A stretch of DNA of 64,000 nt from Burkholderiales bacterium (lineage in GTDB: Bacteria > Pseudomonadota > Gammaproteobacteria > Burkholderiales > JAEUOS01), in the NCBI GenBank assembly GCA_016790695.1, contig JAEUOS010000145.1:57985-121984 (forward strand), in the 5' to 3' direction. A program made the position numbers and the translations under genes. Below the pieces are notes generated by a model. That model was not told the origin of the DNA, ran no database searches, and saw nothing but the letters and a program-made list of their open reading frames with translations. The stretch's first letter is position 1. Each line of letters opens with the position of its first letter. Below, in pieces: positions 29,803 through 39,421 of this stretch.

Positions 29803-30828
29803 CTACTCGTTGACGCCCGACAAGGCGTTCGAGAGAAGCTTGGCGGTGATGTCGACGATCGGGATGACGCGCTCGTAGGCCATGCGGGTGGGGCCGATCA
29901 CGCCCAGCGTCCCGACGATGCGCCCGTCGACCTCGTAGGGCGCGGTCACCACGCTCATTTCATCGAGGGGCACCAGCGCCGACTCGCCGCCGATGAAGAT
30001 CTGCACCCCTTCCGCGCGGCTCGAGGTCTCGAGCAGCTGGATCAGCGTGGTCTTGTGCTCGAACATGTCGAACAGCCGGCGCAGGCGATCCATGTCCGAC
30101 GACAGGCCGGCGACGCCGAGGAGATTCTTCTCGCCGGACAGGACATAACCCTCGGTGCTTCCGGCGAGCGCCTGCCCGCTCGCTTCGACCGCCGCCTGCG
30201 TCAGCCGGACGATGTCCTCGCGCAGTTCCTTGAGTTCCTCTCCCAGCCGCTGGCGGATCTGGTCGAAGTCCGCGCCCGCGTAGTGCTGGTTGATGAAGTT
30301 GGCGGCTTCGATGAGCTGCGACTGGCTGTAGGGCTTCTCCGGAAACAGGATCCGGTTCTGCACATCGCCGTCGGCAGTGACGAGGATGAGCAGGATGCGC
30401 TTCTCCGAGAGATTGAGGAACTCGATGTGCCGGAACACGCTCTGCCGGCGCGGCACCATCACCACGCCGGCGAACTGCGACAGTTCCGAGAGCATCTGTG
30501 CCGCAGTACTGATCACGCGCTGGGGCTGATCGGGCAGCAGGTGCTCCTTGAGCTCGAGACGTGCCGTTTCGTCCAGCGGGCGCACGGTCATCAGCGAGTC
30601 GACGAACAGCCGGTAGCCGCGCGGCGTCGGCACGCGGCCGGCGGACGTGTGCGGGCTGGCGATGAAGCCGAGTTCCTCGAGATCGGCCATGACGTTGCGG
30701 ATCGTTGCCGGCGACAGATCGAGGCCCGAGTACTTCGAGAGTGCGCGCGAGCCGACCGGCTGGCCGTCGGCGATGTAGCGTTCGACCAGGGTCTTGAGCA
30801 GCGTGCGCGCGCGGCGGTCGAGCATCAT
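29803..30828 (-). CDS. hrcA: Heat-inducible transcription repressor HrcA
   Basis: ATG 30828 (or 30825) gives 341 residues beginning [22 protein letters not shown]; the longer open frame upstream is not supported. A winged-helix N-terminus ([30 protein letters not shown]) is followed by the HrcA GAF-like domain. It represses groE/dnaK-type genes by binding CIRCE. No CIRCE repeat is visible in the short region before this gene, so autoregulation is not evident here. The hrcA-hemH neighbourhood is a common betaproteobacterial arrangement. Confidence 0.95.
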   Translation of the reverse strand: MMLDRRARTLLKTLVERYIADGQPVGSRALSKYSGLDLSPATIRNVMADLEELGFIASPHTSAGRVPTPRGYRLFVDSLMTVRPLDETARLELKEHLLPDQPQRVISTAAQMLSELSQFAGVVMVPRRQSVFRHIEFLNLSEKRILLILVTADGDVQNRILFPEKPYSQSQLIEAANFINQHYAGADFDQIRQRLGEELKELREDIVRLTQAAVEASGQALAGSTEGYVLSGEKNLLGVAGLSSDMDRLRRLFDMFEHKTTLIQLLETSSRAEGVQIFIGGESALVPLDEMSVVTAPYEVDGRIVGTLGVIGPTRMAYERVIPIVDITAKLLSNALSGVNE

Positions 30829-30862
30829 GACTTCACGTTCGACTGGTTCGCCGTCGGCAAGT

Positions 30863-31939
30863 TCACGCCGCCAGCGAGACCGACAGGCGCGTGCCCGGGA
30901 CGATGATCCCGCCGCGGTCGCCCGGTGTCGTGCCGCCATAACGTGCCGCGTAGACGTCGGGCAACGGGCGGCCGCCGGGGGGCGCGATCCACAGGCGCAG
31001 CAGGTGGCGCTGTCGCTCCGGTTCCGGCCAGTTCTCGAAGTCGTTGCGCGAGTGCAGGATCTGGTGATTGTGCAGGAACTGCATGTCGCCGCGCTCGAAT
31101 GCCATCTGCAGATGGATCGCCGGATCGTTGACCAGTTCGTCGATCAGGTCCATCACCTCGATCTGGGCGGCGCTCAGGCGGCGGGCGGCCGGAAAGCGCC
31201 GCTGCGCCTCCTCGATGTAGTGGCGCAGGTAGATCCCGGAAAGCTTGCCCGCGTGCCAGTTGAAGATCGGGATGTCGAACCACGGATTCATTCCCTCCGG
31301 CACCTCGCCGCGGCGGTCGGTGGGAAACGGCAGGAAGGCGGCGGGGAGCAGGTCCGGCCGGCGCCTGCGGATCTCGTTGTACACCGTGACGGAACTGGCC
31401 AGGAACGACTCGCCCCCGCTTCTGGCGGTCTGCAGGCACAGGAGACCGACGATGTCGGCCGAGTCGGTGTGGTATTCGAGGCGGCGATTGGTCTGGTAGA
31501 AGCGCGTGTTGCCGTCCTTGATGTCGGCGCCGACGTCCTTGACGTGCCCGAGCAGATGCCCCTTGCCGTTGGAGCTGCGCAGCGTCCCGAAGTGGCGGCC
31601 CAGGCCCAGGTAGGCGATGGCGGCGGACGTGATGTCGCGGCCCTCCATCGGAAAGCCGCGCACGAGCACGAAGCCGCGGCCGTCGAGGATCTCGCCGAGC
31701 ATGCGCTCGAGCTTGGCCGACAGCACGGGAAGGGGAAAGCTGTCGCGGCCGATGCTCTCCATCGGCAGTCCGGTGGAGCGGAAGTGCGCGATGGCGGACT
31801 CGATCTCGTCGATGTCGCGGCCGTCGAGACGCCAGATCCAGTCGCTTCTGCCGGCCAGCTCCGGCCCGTACCAGGCCGACGGGCCGGAAATGGCACCCGG
31901 TGGCATCGGTGCGGGCGTTTCGCTAGGTGAGGCTGCCAT
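30863..31939 (-). CDS. TauD/TfdA-family Fe(II)/2-oxoglutarate dioxygenase
   Basis: The 358-residue protein has the iron-binding HxD motif in [11 protein letters not shown], the distal His in [12 protein letters not shown] and the 2-oxoglutarate-binding Arg in RHLLRLWI. The family hydroxylates or cleaves small molecules (taurine, herbicide ethers, gamma-butyrobetaine and others); the substrate here cannot be read. A ribosome site AGGGA lies 9 nt upstream. It is divergently transcribed from a TctC-type binding protein across 111 bp, which hints at uptake and oxidation of the same carboxylate. Confidence 0.9.
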   Translation of the reverse strand: MAASPSETPAPMPPGAISGPSAWYGPELAGRSDWIWRLDGRDIDEIESAIAHFRSTGLPMESIGRDSFPLPVLSAKLERMLGEILDGRGFVLVRGFPMEGRDITSAAIAYLGLGRHFGTLRSSNGKGHLLGHVKDVGADIKDGNTRFYQTNRRLEYHTDSADIVGLLCLQTARSGGESFLASSVTVYNEIRRRRPDLLPAAFLPFPTDRRGEVPEGMNPWFDIPIFNWHAGKLSGIYLRHYIEEAQRRFPAARRLSAAQIEVMDLIDELVNDPAIHLQMAFERGDMQFLHNHQILHSRNDFENWPEPERQRHLLRLWIAPPGGRPLPDVYAARYGGTTPGDRGGIIVPGTRLSVSLAA

Positions 31940-32050
31940 TGGTAGTGTCCCTGTTGCGACGCCAAGATGATGAATCGTAAACTAATCCGCGAAGACGCGC
32001 CAAACGCCCGGCCGCAGGCACGGCCGCCCCCACATCGGAGACATCGAGAC

Positions 32051-33037
32051 ATGAGCTACAGCAACCGCACCCGGGCAGCCGCACTGGCAGCCGCGCTGGT
32101 TTCACTGGCCGCGGCCGAGGCCAGCGCGCAGGCCTACCCGACCCGCCCGATCACGCTGATCGCTCCGTATGCGGCGGGCGGCGACAGCGACGCCTCCGGA
32201 CGCAACCTCGCGGCCGTGGCGGCCAAGTACATCGGTCAGCCGCTCGTGGTCCAGAACATCGTCGGCGCATCCGGCACCATCGGCTCCCAGCGCGTGCGCA
32301 CCAGCGCGCCCGACGGCTACACGCTCCTCATTTCGCGCGGCGGCTCGCAGGCGATCAGTCCGGCGCTCGATTCGAAGACGCCGTACAAGTGGAACGACTT
32401 CACCATGATCTCGCTGCTCGATTTCAATCCGGTGGCGTGCGTGGTCAAGGGCGATTCTCCCTACCGCTCCATCCGCGACGTCCTCGATGCGCTGAAGACG
32501 CAGCCGGGCAAGCTCAATTACGCCACCGCGGGGCCCGGGACCACCCAGCACATGGCGGTCGAGATTCTGCTGCGCAGCGCCGGCCTGCCGTCGAATTCCG
32601 CCGAGCAGATCGGCTACAAGGGGGGCGGGGAGGCGACCGCGGCGATCCTGTCGGGGCAGGTGCAGTTCCTGTGCAACAACCTGCCCACGCTCGGCGGGCA
32701 GCTGAAGGCCGGCACCATGCGCGGCCTGCTCACCACGACGGCGGAGCGCCTCAAGGAGTATCCGGACATTCCGACCGCGCGTGAACTGGGCATGGCGGCC
32801 ATGGAGGACGTCATGGGGTGGAGCGGCCTCTACGGGCCGCCGGGGCTGCCGGCGGAGGTCGTCAACAAGTGGGTCGAGGTCCTCAGGCGCGTGGCCCAGG
32901 ACCCCGACTGGCTGCGCGGCAACGCCGGCTTTGGCGCGATTCCGGCGATCCGGTCCCCGGCCGACACCGAGAAATTCGCCCGCGGCCAGTTCGAGTTCTA
33001 CGAGAAGCTCGGCACCGCCCTCGGGTTGCGCAAGTAG
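32051..33037 (+). CDS. TctC/Bug-family periplasmic substrate-binding protein
   Basis: ATG 32051 (CGGAGAC upstream) gives 328 residues with a Sec signal peptide (RAAALAAALVSLAAAEASA, cleavage near residue 27), then YPTRPITLIAPYAAGGDSD. This is the Bug pattern, with the usual PGG loop replaced by AGG. Further family motifs are VVQNIVGASGTIG, NYATAGPGTTQHM and PDIPTARELG. It should bind a carboxylate in the periplasm. No TctA/TctB membrane genes are adjacent, which is typical of the many orphan Bug proteins of Burkholderiales. The open frame upstream of 32051 is unlikely to be translated. Confidence 0.92.
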   Translation: MSYSNRTRAAALAAALVSLAAAEASAQAYPTRPITLIAPYAAGGDSDASGRNLAAVAAKYIGQPLVVQNIVGASGTIGSQRVRTSAPDGYTLLISRGGSQAISPALDSKTPYKWNDFTMISLLDFNPVACVVKGDSPYRSIRDVLDALKTQPGKLNYATAGPGTTQHMAVEILLRSAGLPSNSAEQIGYKGGGEATAAILSGQVQFLCNNLPTLGGQLKAGTMRGLLTTTAERLKEYPDIPTARELGMAAMEDVMGWSGLYGPPGLPAEVVNKWVEVLRRVAQDPDWLRGNAGFGAIPAIRSPADTEKFARGQFEFYEKLGTALGLRK

Positions 33038-33043
33038 CCCGGC

Positions 33044-33069
33044 GCGGCGGCGCGGTGCCGCGCCGCCGC
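33044..33069. terminator. GC-rich palindrome between convergent genes
   Basis: A perfect 12-bp inverted repeat (GCGGCGGCGCGG / CCGCGCCGCCGC) separated by two bases fills the gap between the TctC gene and the convergent hypothetical gene. It has no T-run on either strand, so it is at best a transcript-end hairpin or rho-assisted terminator. Confidence 0.5.
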
Positions 33070-33070
33070 C

Positions 33071-33448
33071 TCAGCCCTTGGCGCGCGCGTCGGCGCGCTC
33101 GACCAGGTAGCGGAACGCCTCCCGCAGTTCGGTCTGCGTCTCCGGTGCGAACGCGACGTCGAACACTTCCTGCTGACTGAGATAGAGGCGCAGGCCGGTA
33201 TGGCCGGTCGGCAGTTCGAAGGTGCCGATGCCGGCCAGCGGGATCGCCTCGTCGAGGAAGAAGTCCTTGGTCGGGTCGGCCATCCGCTTCTGGAACACCG
33301 CGCCGAGGACGTGCGAGATGGCGGCGGTCGACAGCGTGATGTTCTGCGAGTTGCCTTTGGCGTCGACCAGATTGAGCTCGAGGCTGCGCGCGTCGGGATC
33401 GCGGCGCGCGCTTTCCACCGCGACGGCGGAGAAGGAGGGGCGTTTCAT
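33071..33448 (-). CDS. Conserved-looking hypothetical protein next to ilvD
   Basis: This gene encodes 125 residues, MKRPSFSAVAVESARRDPDA at the start and ERADARAKG at the end. I do not recognise the family. It is soluble, with no signal peptide or membrane helix and a balanced charge. Segments such as NITLSTAAISHVLGAVFQKR and IGTFELPTGHTGLRLYLSQQEVFDVAF look like a compact beta-rich domain. Codon use is like its neighbours, so it is a real gene. It lies 37 bp downstream of ilvD on the same strand and may be co-transcribed. Confidence 0.8.
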   Translation of the reverse strand: MKRPSFSAVAVESARRDPDARSLELNLVDAKGNSQNITLSTAAISHVLGAVFQKRMADPTKDFFLDEAIPLAGIGTFELPTGHTGLRLYLSQQEVFDVAFAPETQTELREAFRYLVERADARAKG

Positions 33449-33485
33449 CGTGAGTCAGGCTCCACTGGGATGTCGGGATCGCGCG

Positions 33486-35171
33486 TCATTCCTGGTCGGT
33501 CACGGCGCCGCGGGTCGCCGGACCGACCTGGCGCATGTACTTGGCCATCAGGCCGCGCGTGTAGCGCGGCGCCGGACGCTTCCAGGCAGCGCGACGCCGC
33601 GCGATCACGTCGTCGGCAACATTGAGGCTCAGGGTCAGCGTGTGGGCGTCGATGGTGATCGAGTCGCCCTCCTCGATGAGGGCGATCAGCCCGCCCTCGT
33701 AGGCCTCGGGCGAGACGTGGCCGACGACCATGCCCCAGGTTCCGCCCGAGAAGCGGCCGTCGGTGATCAGACCGACGGAATCGCCGAGGCCCTGGCCGAT
33801 CAGCGCCGAGGTCGGCGCGAGCATCTCCTGCATCCCGGGCCCGCCCTTGGGGCCCTCGTAGCGGATCACCACGATGTCCCCGGCCTTGATGCGGTTCGCG
33901 GTGATCGCCGCCATGGTGTCGTTCTCCGAGTCGAACACGCGGGCCGGACCGGTGATCGAGGGGTTCTTGAGGCCCGTGATCTTGGCCACGCAGCCCTCGG
34001 GCGCGAGGTTGCCCTTGAGGATGGCCAGGTGCCCCTCGCGATACATCGGCTCGTTCCAGGGGCGGATCACCTCGCCGTCGGGGGCGCGCTTCCATCGCGC
34101 CAGTTCCTCGGCGATGGTCTTGCCGGTGATGGTCATGCAGTCGCCGAACAGGCAGCCGTGCTCGAGCAGCATGTTCATGACCACCGGCACGCCGCCGACG
34201 CGATGCAGATCGGTCATCATGAACCGGCCCGACGGCTTGAGATCGCACAGCACCGGGGTCTTGCGGCGCACCCGCTCGAAGTCGTCGATGGTCCATTCGA
34301 CCTCGGCCGCGGCCGCGATCGCCAGATAGTGCAGCACGCCGTTGGTGGAGCCGCCGGTCGCCATGATCAGCGACACCGCGTTCTCGATCGACTTGCGCGT
34401 GATGATGTCGCGCGGGCGCAGGTTGAGGCGGATGGCCTCGACCAGCACGCGCCCCGAGTCGGCGGCGCTGTCCGCCTTCTCGCCGTCCGGATTGGCCATG
34501 GACGATGAGCCCAGCAGCGACATGCCGAGCGCCTCGAAGGACGACGACATGGTGTTGGCGGTGTACATGCCGCCGCAGGCGCCGTGGGTCGGGCAGGCGT
34601 TGCGCTCGATGCCGTCGTAGTCCTCGCGGCTCATCTTGCCGGCGGTGAAGGCGCCGACGGCCTCGAACGCCGACACCAGATTGACCGGCTGCCCCTTCCA
34701 GATGCCCGGCTTGATGGTGCCGCCGTAGACGTAGATTCCCGGGATGTTCATGCGCGCCAGGGCCATCATGCCGCCGGGCATGTTCTTGTCGCAGGCGCCG
34801 ACCACGAGGGCGCCGTCCATCATCTGGCCGTTGACCGCGGTTTCGATCGCATCGGCGATGACTTCGCGCGAGACCAGGGAGTACTTCATCCCTTCGGTGC
34901 CCATGCCGATGCCGTCGGTCACCGTCGGCACGCCGAACACCTGGGGCATGGCGCCATGCTGCTTCAGGGAGGCCATCGCGCGGTCGACCAGCGGCTGGAT
35001 CCCCGCGTTGCAGGGATTCATGTTCGAGTGGCCGTTGGCCACACCGACGATGGGCTTGTCGAAGTCGGCATCGGTGAAGCCGACCTCGCGCAGCATGGCG
35101 CGATTGGGGCTGCGGTTGATGCCGCCGGTGATGGCGCGCGAACGCCAGTTGAGGGGTCGGGATTCGGCCAT
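33486..35171 (-). CDS. ilvD: Dihydroxy-acid dehydratase IlvD
   Basis: This 561-residue dehydratase converts 2,3-dihydroxy-isovalerate and its methyl homologue to the 2-oxo acids of valine and isoleucine synthesis. The Fe-S cluster and metal cysteines are visible in [20 protein letters not shown] and [11 protein letters not shown], and GSSMANPDG and [12 protein letters not shown] follow. The ATG has GGAG at 7 nt. It is flanked by an EamA transporter gene and a hypothetical gene on the same strand; no other ilv gene is in the window. Confidence 0.97.
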   Translation of the reverse strand: MAESRPLNWRSRAITGGINRSPNRAMLREVGFTDADFDKPIVGVANGHSNMNPCNAGIQPLVDRAMASLKQHGAMPQVFGVPTVTDGIGMGTEGMKYSLVSREVIADAIETAVNGQMMDGALVVGACDKNMPGGMMALARMNIPGIYVYGGTIKPGIWKGQPVNLVSAFEAVGAFTAGKMSREDYDGIERNACPTHGACGGMYTANTMSSSFEALGMSLLGSSSMANPDGEKADSAADSGRVLVEAIRLNLRPRDIITRKSIENAVSLIMATGGSTNGVLHYLAIAAAAEVEWTIDDFERVRRKTPVLCDLKPSGRFMMTDLHRVGGVPVVMNMLLEHGCLFGDCMTITGKTIAEELARWKRAPDGEVIRPWNEPMYREGHLAILKGNLAPEGCVAKITGLKNPSITGPARVFDSENDTMAAITANRIKAGDIVVIRYEGPKGGPGMQEMLAPTSALIGQGLGDSVGLITDGRFSGGTWGMVVGHVSPEAYEGGLIALIEEGDSITIDAHTLTLSLNVADDVIARRRAAWKRPAPRYTRGLMAKYMRQVGPATRGAVTDQE

Positions 35172-35201
35172 GGTGGGCTCCGTGATGGTGAAGGGGGATG
35201 C

Positions 35202-36140
35202 TTACTTTGCCTGCAAGGGCGCGGACGATAGCACCGGCGCCGGACGGTGGCAACTCAGCCAGGCGCCGCCGGCGACCAGGAGGAAGCCGACGGCGTGGTA
35301 CGGATACAGCGCCTCGCCGGCGAGCAGGGCGGCGAACAGGCAGGCGAATAGCGGCGTGAGATGAATGAAGACACCAGCCTGGGCCGGGCCGACGCGCGCG
35401 ACGGCGTAGGCATAGGTGAGCGTGGAGACGATGGTCGGCACCGCGCTCATGTAGAGCAGCCCGGCGACAGCGGCCGCATCCGGGCGCGGCAGGCCGGTCC
35501 GCGAAAGCTCGACGAGGAACACCGGCAGGGTCAGGGGCAGGCCGGCGGCGGCGACGAGGAACAGGAACGCGAGTATCGAGATCCGCGCCGGGCGCTGGTT
35601 GAGCTTGAGCGTGTAGAGCGCCCACAGGACCATGCCCGCCAGCATCACGAGGTCGCCGCCCTGGATCGCGAGTTGCGCGAGCGCGTTCCAGCTGCCGTGG
35701 AACAGGACCACGAGCACGCCGGCGGTGGCGATGAGCACGCCGACCAGCTCGCGGCCGTCGAAGCGGTGGCCGAAGAACGCCGCGCCGAGCCCGAGAATCA
35801 CGACCGGAATCGCGGAATTGAGCAGGCCCAGGTGCACCGCGCTCGAGTCGGCGAGACCGCTGAACACGACCATGCTCTGCGGCACGCCGCCGAGGCAGGT
35901 GAACAGGACGATCGCGCGCCAGTGCGCGCGGATGGCTGCGCCGACCTCGGCGCGCTCGCGCCAGGCGAACGGCGCGGCGAGCAGCATGACGATGAACCAC
36001 CGCATCCAGGTCATCGGAATGGCGCCGTAGACCGGGAGCACCAGCTTGGCGACCGCGCCGTTGCTGCCCCACAGGGCCATGGTCAGGACCAGGGCACCGA
36101 ACGCGAGGCGGCGCGAATGCGCTGGCGGGGAAAATGGCAT
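35202..36140 (-). CDS. EamA/DMT-family transporter
   Basis: This 312-residue protein has ten predicted membrane helices arranged as two EamA repeats (about 10-140 and 155-300). Typical motifs are MALWGSNGAVAKL in helix 1, VFSGLADSSAVHLGLLNS and LTPLFACLFAALLAGEAL. The family exports amino acids, nucleosides or other metabolites; the substrate is unknown. It is divergent from a LysR regulator across 70 bp, and the LysR protein is its likely regulator. Confidence 0.93.
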   Translation of the reverse strand: MPFSPPAHSRRLAFGALVLTMALWGSNGAVAKLVLPVYGAIPMTWMRWFIVMLLAAPFAWRERAEVGAAIRAHWRAIVLFTCLGGVPQSMVVFSGLADSSAVHLGLLNSAIPVVILGLGAAFFGHRFDGRELVGVLIATAGVLVVLFHGSWNALAQLAIQGGDLVMLAGMVLWALYTLKLNQRPARISILAFLFLVAAAGLPLTLPVFLVELSRTGLPRPDAAAVAGLLYMSAVPTIVSTLTYAYAVARVGPAQAGVFIHLTPLFACLFAALLAGEALYPYHAVGFLLVAGGAWLSCHRPAPVLSSAPLQAK

Positions 36141-36210
36141 GGCGGGACTTTAGCGCAGCCGCCGTCCGCCATCCAATACATTAATATTGATCCATTGATA
36201 CCCTAATGAT

Positions 36211-37134
36211 ATGAACCCACGCGGCTTCGCTCCTGACCTCCGCCAATGGCGCCAGTTCGTCGCCGTCGCCGAGACGCTCCATTTCGGCCGCGCCGCGCTG
36301 CGCCTGTCGATGGCGCAGCCGCCGCTGTCGCGCGCGATCGCCCGGCTCGAGGACGGATTGGGCGCGCGCCTGTTCGATCGCCGCGGCAAGCGGGTCGCGC
36401 TGTCCGCCATCGGGCACGCGCTGCTCCCGGAGGCGCGCGCCGTGCTCGCGGCGGCGGACCGACTGGCCGACCTCGCGCGCGCGGCCGCGGCCGGCGCGTT
36501 CGGCGAGTTGTCGCTGTCGTTCGTGTCGATCGTCGACTACTCGTTCCTGCCGGCGCTGCTGCGGCGCTACCGCGTCAGGCACCCCGGGGTTCGCGTGAGC
36601 CTGCGCGAGGCGACCACCGACGTGCAGATCGCCGCGCTCGAATCGGCCGCCGTCGATGCGGGGATCATCTTCGGGCCGCCGCCGGTTGCGACGCCCGGCA
36701 GCGCGGCCGCACTGTCATACGCGCCCCTCGCGGCCGAACCGCTGGTGCTGGCGCTGCCGTCGGCCCTCGCGCGCCGGTTCCGCGCCGGTCCGGTGTCGCT
36801 GCGCGCGCTCGCCGCGCAGCCATTCATCGCGACACCGCGCCACGTTGCGCCGCAATTGGCCGATGCGGTGACGGCGGTGTGCGCCGACGCGGGCTTTGCG
36901 CCGCGCATCGTTCAGGAAGCGATCCAGATGCAGACGGTGATCTCGCTGGTGTCGGCCGGCATCGGCGTGGCCCTGGTGCCGCAGTCGATCACCAGCCTGC
37001 GGCGTCCCGGTGTCGTCTACCGGCCGCTGCGCGGCAGCGGTCCCGTGCTGGAGATCGGCCTCGCGTGGCGGCAGGGCAATCCGTCCGCGGCGCTCGCGCG
37101 CTTTGTCGCGCTTGCGGCACAATCGCGCCCTTGA
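36211..37134 (+). CDS. LysR-family transcriptional regulator
   Basis: This 307-residue protein has an N-terminal winged HTH ([42 protein letters not shown]) and a periplasmic-binding-protein-like effector domain (about 90-300). The intergenic 70 bp shared with the EamA transporter contains the AT-rich stretch ATTAATATTGAT (36180-36191), rare in this GC-rich window and a plausible LysR operator or -10 region. By the usual LysR arrangement it should regulate the divergent transporter and itself in response to an unidentified small molecule. Confidence 0.95.
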   Translation: MNPRGFAPDLRQWRQFVAVAETLHFGRAALRLSMAQPPLSRAIARLEDGLGARLFDRRGKRVALSAIGHALLPEARAVLAAADRLADLARAAAAGAFGELSLSFVSIVDYSFLPALLRRYRVRHPGVRVSLREATTDVQIAALESAAVDAGIIFGPPPVATPGSAAALSYAPLAAEPLVLALPSALARRFRAGPVSLRALAAQPFIATPRHVAPQLADAVTAVCADAGFAPRIVQEAIQMQTVISLVSAGIGVALVPQSITSLRRPGVVYRPLRGSGPVLEIGLAWRQGNPSAALARFVALAAQSRP

Positions 37135-37195
37135 GCGTGTCCTCCTCGACCGCGCCCGTTCGCAGAGACCCCGGGGCAACCCGCCGCATCCCGAC

Positions 37196-38047
37196 ATGCT
37201 GATCCATCCGAACTTCGACCCGGTCGCGCTGGCCATCGGCCCGATTGCCATCCGCTGGTACGGGCTGATGTACCTCGTTGCCTTCGTCGCGTTCGTCCTC
37301 CTTTGCCGCCTGCATGCGAGGCGCCTGCCGGAGCTGGGATGGCATCCGCGCATGATCGACGACGTCCTCTTCTTCGGCGTCATCGGCGTGATCGTCGGCG
37401 GCCGGCTCGGGTATGTGCTGTTCTACAAGCCCGTCTACTACGCGAGCCACCTCGCCGAGATCCCCGCCGTCTGGCAGGGGGGCATGTCGTTCCATGGCGG
37501 CTTCCTGGGCGTGCTTGCGGCGATGTGGTGGTACGCGCGCTCGCGGCGGCTTGAGTTCTGGAGCGTGATGGATTTCATCGCGCCCGCGGTGCCGCTGGGC
37601 CTGGCCAGCGGGCGTCTCGGGAATTTCATCAATGGCGAACTCTGGGGCCGGGCCACGACGCTGCCCTGGGGCATGGTGTTCCCGCAGGCCGGCGACGGCA
37701 TCGCGAGGCATCCGTCGCAGTTGTACCAGTTCGCCCTCGAGGGGGTGGCGCTGTTCGTGGTGTTGTGGGTCTTTGCCAGGCGCCCGCGCCCGGCGGGTGC
37801 GGTCTCGGGACTGTTCCTGAGCGGCTACGGACTGTTCCGCTTCATCGCGGAATTCGCCCGCGAGCCCGATGCGTTCCTGGGATTGCTGGCGCTCGGAATG
37901 ACGATGGGGCAGTGGCTGAGCGTGCCGATGATCCTGGCCGGCATCGGGCTGATGGTGTGGTCTAGCCGCCGGACGGGGCACCTGCCCGATGCTCGGCCAG
38001 ATCGTTCCATACCCGCTGGTCGATCAGGCGGCCGTCGCGGACCGTGA
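37196..38047 (+). CDS. lgt: Prolipoprotein diacylglyceryl transferase Lgt
   Basis: ATG 37196 begins [23 protein letters not shown] and gives 283 residues; the frame upstream is a shadow of the LysR end. Seven membrane helices are expected. Lgt signature [14 protein letters not shown], the essential-His segment [10 protein letters not shown] and HPSQLYQ are present. It attaches diacylglycerol from phosphatidylglycerol to the lipobox Cys of prelipoproteins. The last 26 residues (from [12 protein letters not shown]) are not typical membrane-protein sequence. They lie in the 86 bp shared with the convergent SnoaL-like gene, so the true protein may end normally and simply read into its neighbour. 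Confidence 0.95.
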   Translation: MLIHPNFDPVALAIGPIAIRWYGLMYLVAFVAFVLLCRLHARRLPELGWHPRMIDDVLFFGVIGVIVGGRLGYVLFYKPVYYASHLAEIPAVWQGGMSFHGGFLGVLAAMWWYARSRRLEFWSVMDFIAPAVPLGLASGRLGNFINGELWGRATTLPWGMVFPQAGDGIARHPSQLYQFALEGVALFVVLWVFARRPRPAGAVSGLFLSGYGLFRFIAEFAREPDAFLGLLALGMTMGQWLSVPMILAGIGLMVWSSRRTGHLPDARPDRSIPAGRSGGRRGP

Positions 38048-38348
38048 AGCGATCGATGAAGCGGATGCCCGAGAACGCGCTGCCATCGTGCCACTCGCCG
38101 GCGAGGGTGCCGAAGCAATAGACGGCGGCAGTCTCGCCTGCGGCGCACGTGTCGAAGTGATCGTAGGTCTTGCGCACGAAGCGATAGCGCGGCCTGGCCC
38201 AGTCGATGAGCGCGCCGAGCGAGTGCATGCGCGCGGCGCCGGGAAATTCCATCCAGAATCCCTCGGCAAGCAGTGCCTGTGCGGCCTCCAGGTCGCGCGC
38301 TTCCATCAGCGCGAGGTAGCGCCGCACGATCTGCTCGGGCGGGGTCAT
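37962..38348 (-). CDS. SnoaL/NTF2-like small protein
   Basis: ATG 38348 gives 128 residues ([30 protein letters not shown] in two halves), a cone-shaped NTF2/SnoaL fold predicted from [21 protein letters not shown] and [23 protein letters not shown]. Proteins of this type bind or isomerise small hydrophobic ligands; the function here is unknown. The start overlaps the GNAT stop by 4 bp, so the two are coupled. Its 3' end overlaps the lgt coding end by 86 bp on the opposite strand. Confidence 0.85.
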   Translation of the reverse strand: MTPPEQIVRRYLALMEARDLEAAQALLAEGFWMEFPGAARMHSLGALIDWARPRYRFVRKTYDHFDTCAAGETAAVYCFGTLAGEWHDGSAFSGIRFIDRFTVRDGRLIDQRVWNDLAEHRAGAPSGG

Positions 38349-38827
38349 ACGGCGGCCTCTGCCGGGCGCAGCGTCAGTCGCATCGACACCTGGTCGACCC
38401 GGCCATAGTAGCCGCCGGGCTTGCGGCCGCATTCGACGAAGCCGGCATCCATGTACAGGCGCCGCGCCGCCAGATTGTCCTCGCGCAGGTCGACGCGCAG
38501 GACGGCCGTGCCGGCGACGTCGGCCGTGGTCAGGAGCCAGCCGAGCAGATGGCGCGCGAGGCCGGTGCGCCGCGCGGCGGGCGCGACCGCGAGCAGGGCG
38601 AGGTAGGCTTCGGTGTCCGCATAGCTCATGGCGGCGAAGCCGGCGATCGCGCCGTCACGTTCGGCGACGATGACGTTGTGCCGCGCCGAGGCGACCAGGT
38701 CCCGGATCGCCGGTGCACGCCAGCGCCACGGCAGGCCGGCCTCGATGGTGTCCCGCGACAGGCAGGCGATCGCCTCCGCGTCGTCTGCGCGCGCCAGGCG
38801 GATGGCCGGGGCAGGCACCGCGTTCAT
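38345..38827 (-). CDS. GNAT-family N-acetyltransferase
   Basis: This gene encodes 160 residues with the GNAT fold: an N-terminal strand IRLARADDAEAIACL, the acetyl-CoA loop VAPAARRTGLARHLLGWLL (close to the R/Q-x-x-G-x-G/A pattern) and RRLYMDAGFVECGRKPGGYY. Substrates in this family include amino groups of small molecules or protein N-termini and cannot be assigned. It lies between the MaoC-like gene (15 bp upstream) and the SnoaL-like gene (4-bp overlap), in a three-gene minus-strand operon. Confidence 0.9.
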   Translation of the reverse strand: MNAVPAPAIRLARADDAEAIACLSRDTIEAGLPWRWRAPAIRDLVASARHNVIVAERDGAIAGFAAMSYADTEAYLALLAVAPAARRTGLARHLLGWLLTTADVAGTAVLRVDLREDNLAARRLYMDAGFVECGRKPGGYYGRVDQVSMRLTLRPAEAAV

Positions 38828-38842
38828 GGCCGCGCTAGCGAT

Positions 38843-39301
38843 TCATTCGTAGCGCCGGCTGACGCTCTCGGCAACGCAGGCCGGCTTGTCGGCGCCCTCG
38901 ACCTCGATGGTGGCGAGCATCGTGACCTGGACGCCGCCCGCAATATCCTCGACGTCCTTGATCGCGAAACGTCCGCGGACGCGCGAGCCGACCGGCACGG
39001 GATTCGGGAAGCGCACCTTGTTCAGGCCGTAGTTGACACCCATGCGGGCGCTCGACATCCGGATGCACTCCTGCGAGAACAGCGGGATCAGCGACAGGGT
39101 GAGGAAGCCGTGCGCGACGGTGGTCTTGAACGGCGAGGACTTGGCCTTTTCCGGGTCGACGTGGATCCACTGGAAATCGCCCGTCGCTTCCGCGAACTGG
39201 TTGATGCGCTCCTGCGTGATCACGTGCCAGTCGCTGACGGCGATTTCCTGGCCGACCATGCCCTTGAGGTCGGCAAGGCGCTTGATTTCTATGGATTTCA
39301 T
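38843..39301 (-). CDS. MaoC-like (R)-specific enoyl-CoA hydratase
   Basis: ATG 39301 (MKSIEIKRLADLKGMVG) gives 152 residues in a single hot-dog domain. The catalytic Asp/His segment FAEATGDFQWIHVDPEKA is the R-hydratase motif, followed by TVAHGFLTLSLIPLF. The reaction is hydration of trans-2-enoyl-CoA to (R)-3-hydroxyacyl-CoA, feeding beta-oxidation or polyhydroxyalkanoate synthesis. It is the first gene of the small minus-strand operon and is divergent from hslO. Confidence 0.92.
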   Translation of the reverse strand: MKSIEIKRLADLKGMVGQEIAVSDWHVITQERINQFAEATGDFQWIHVDPEKAKSSPFKTTVAHGFLTLSLIPLFSQECIRMSSARMGVNYGLNKVRFPNPVPVGSRVRGRFAIKDVEDIAGGVQVTMLATIEVEGADKPACVAESVSRRYE

Positions 39302-39421
39302 CGGAGCGCTGGAACGGAGAGGGGACCGCATTGATTATACTGATCCGCGATTCCACCACGAACCGGGGAGTCCCGCGGGCGGCCGCGGCGCGTGACGCGT
39401 ACGGCCGATGCGTGTCCCGGT

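Noticed and set aside
30829..30862. CIRCE element before hrcA
   Set aside because: No TTAGCACTC-N9-GAGTGCTAA-like repeat is seen in the short gap.
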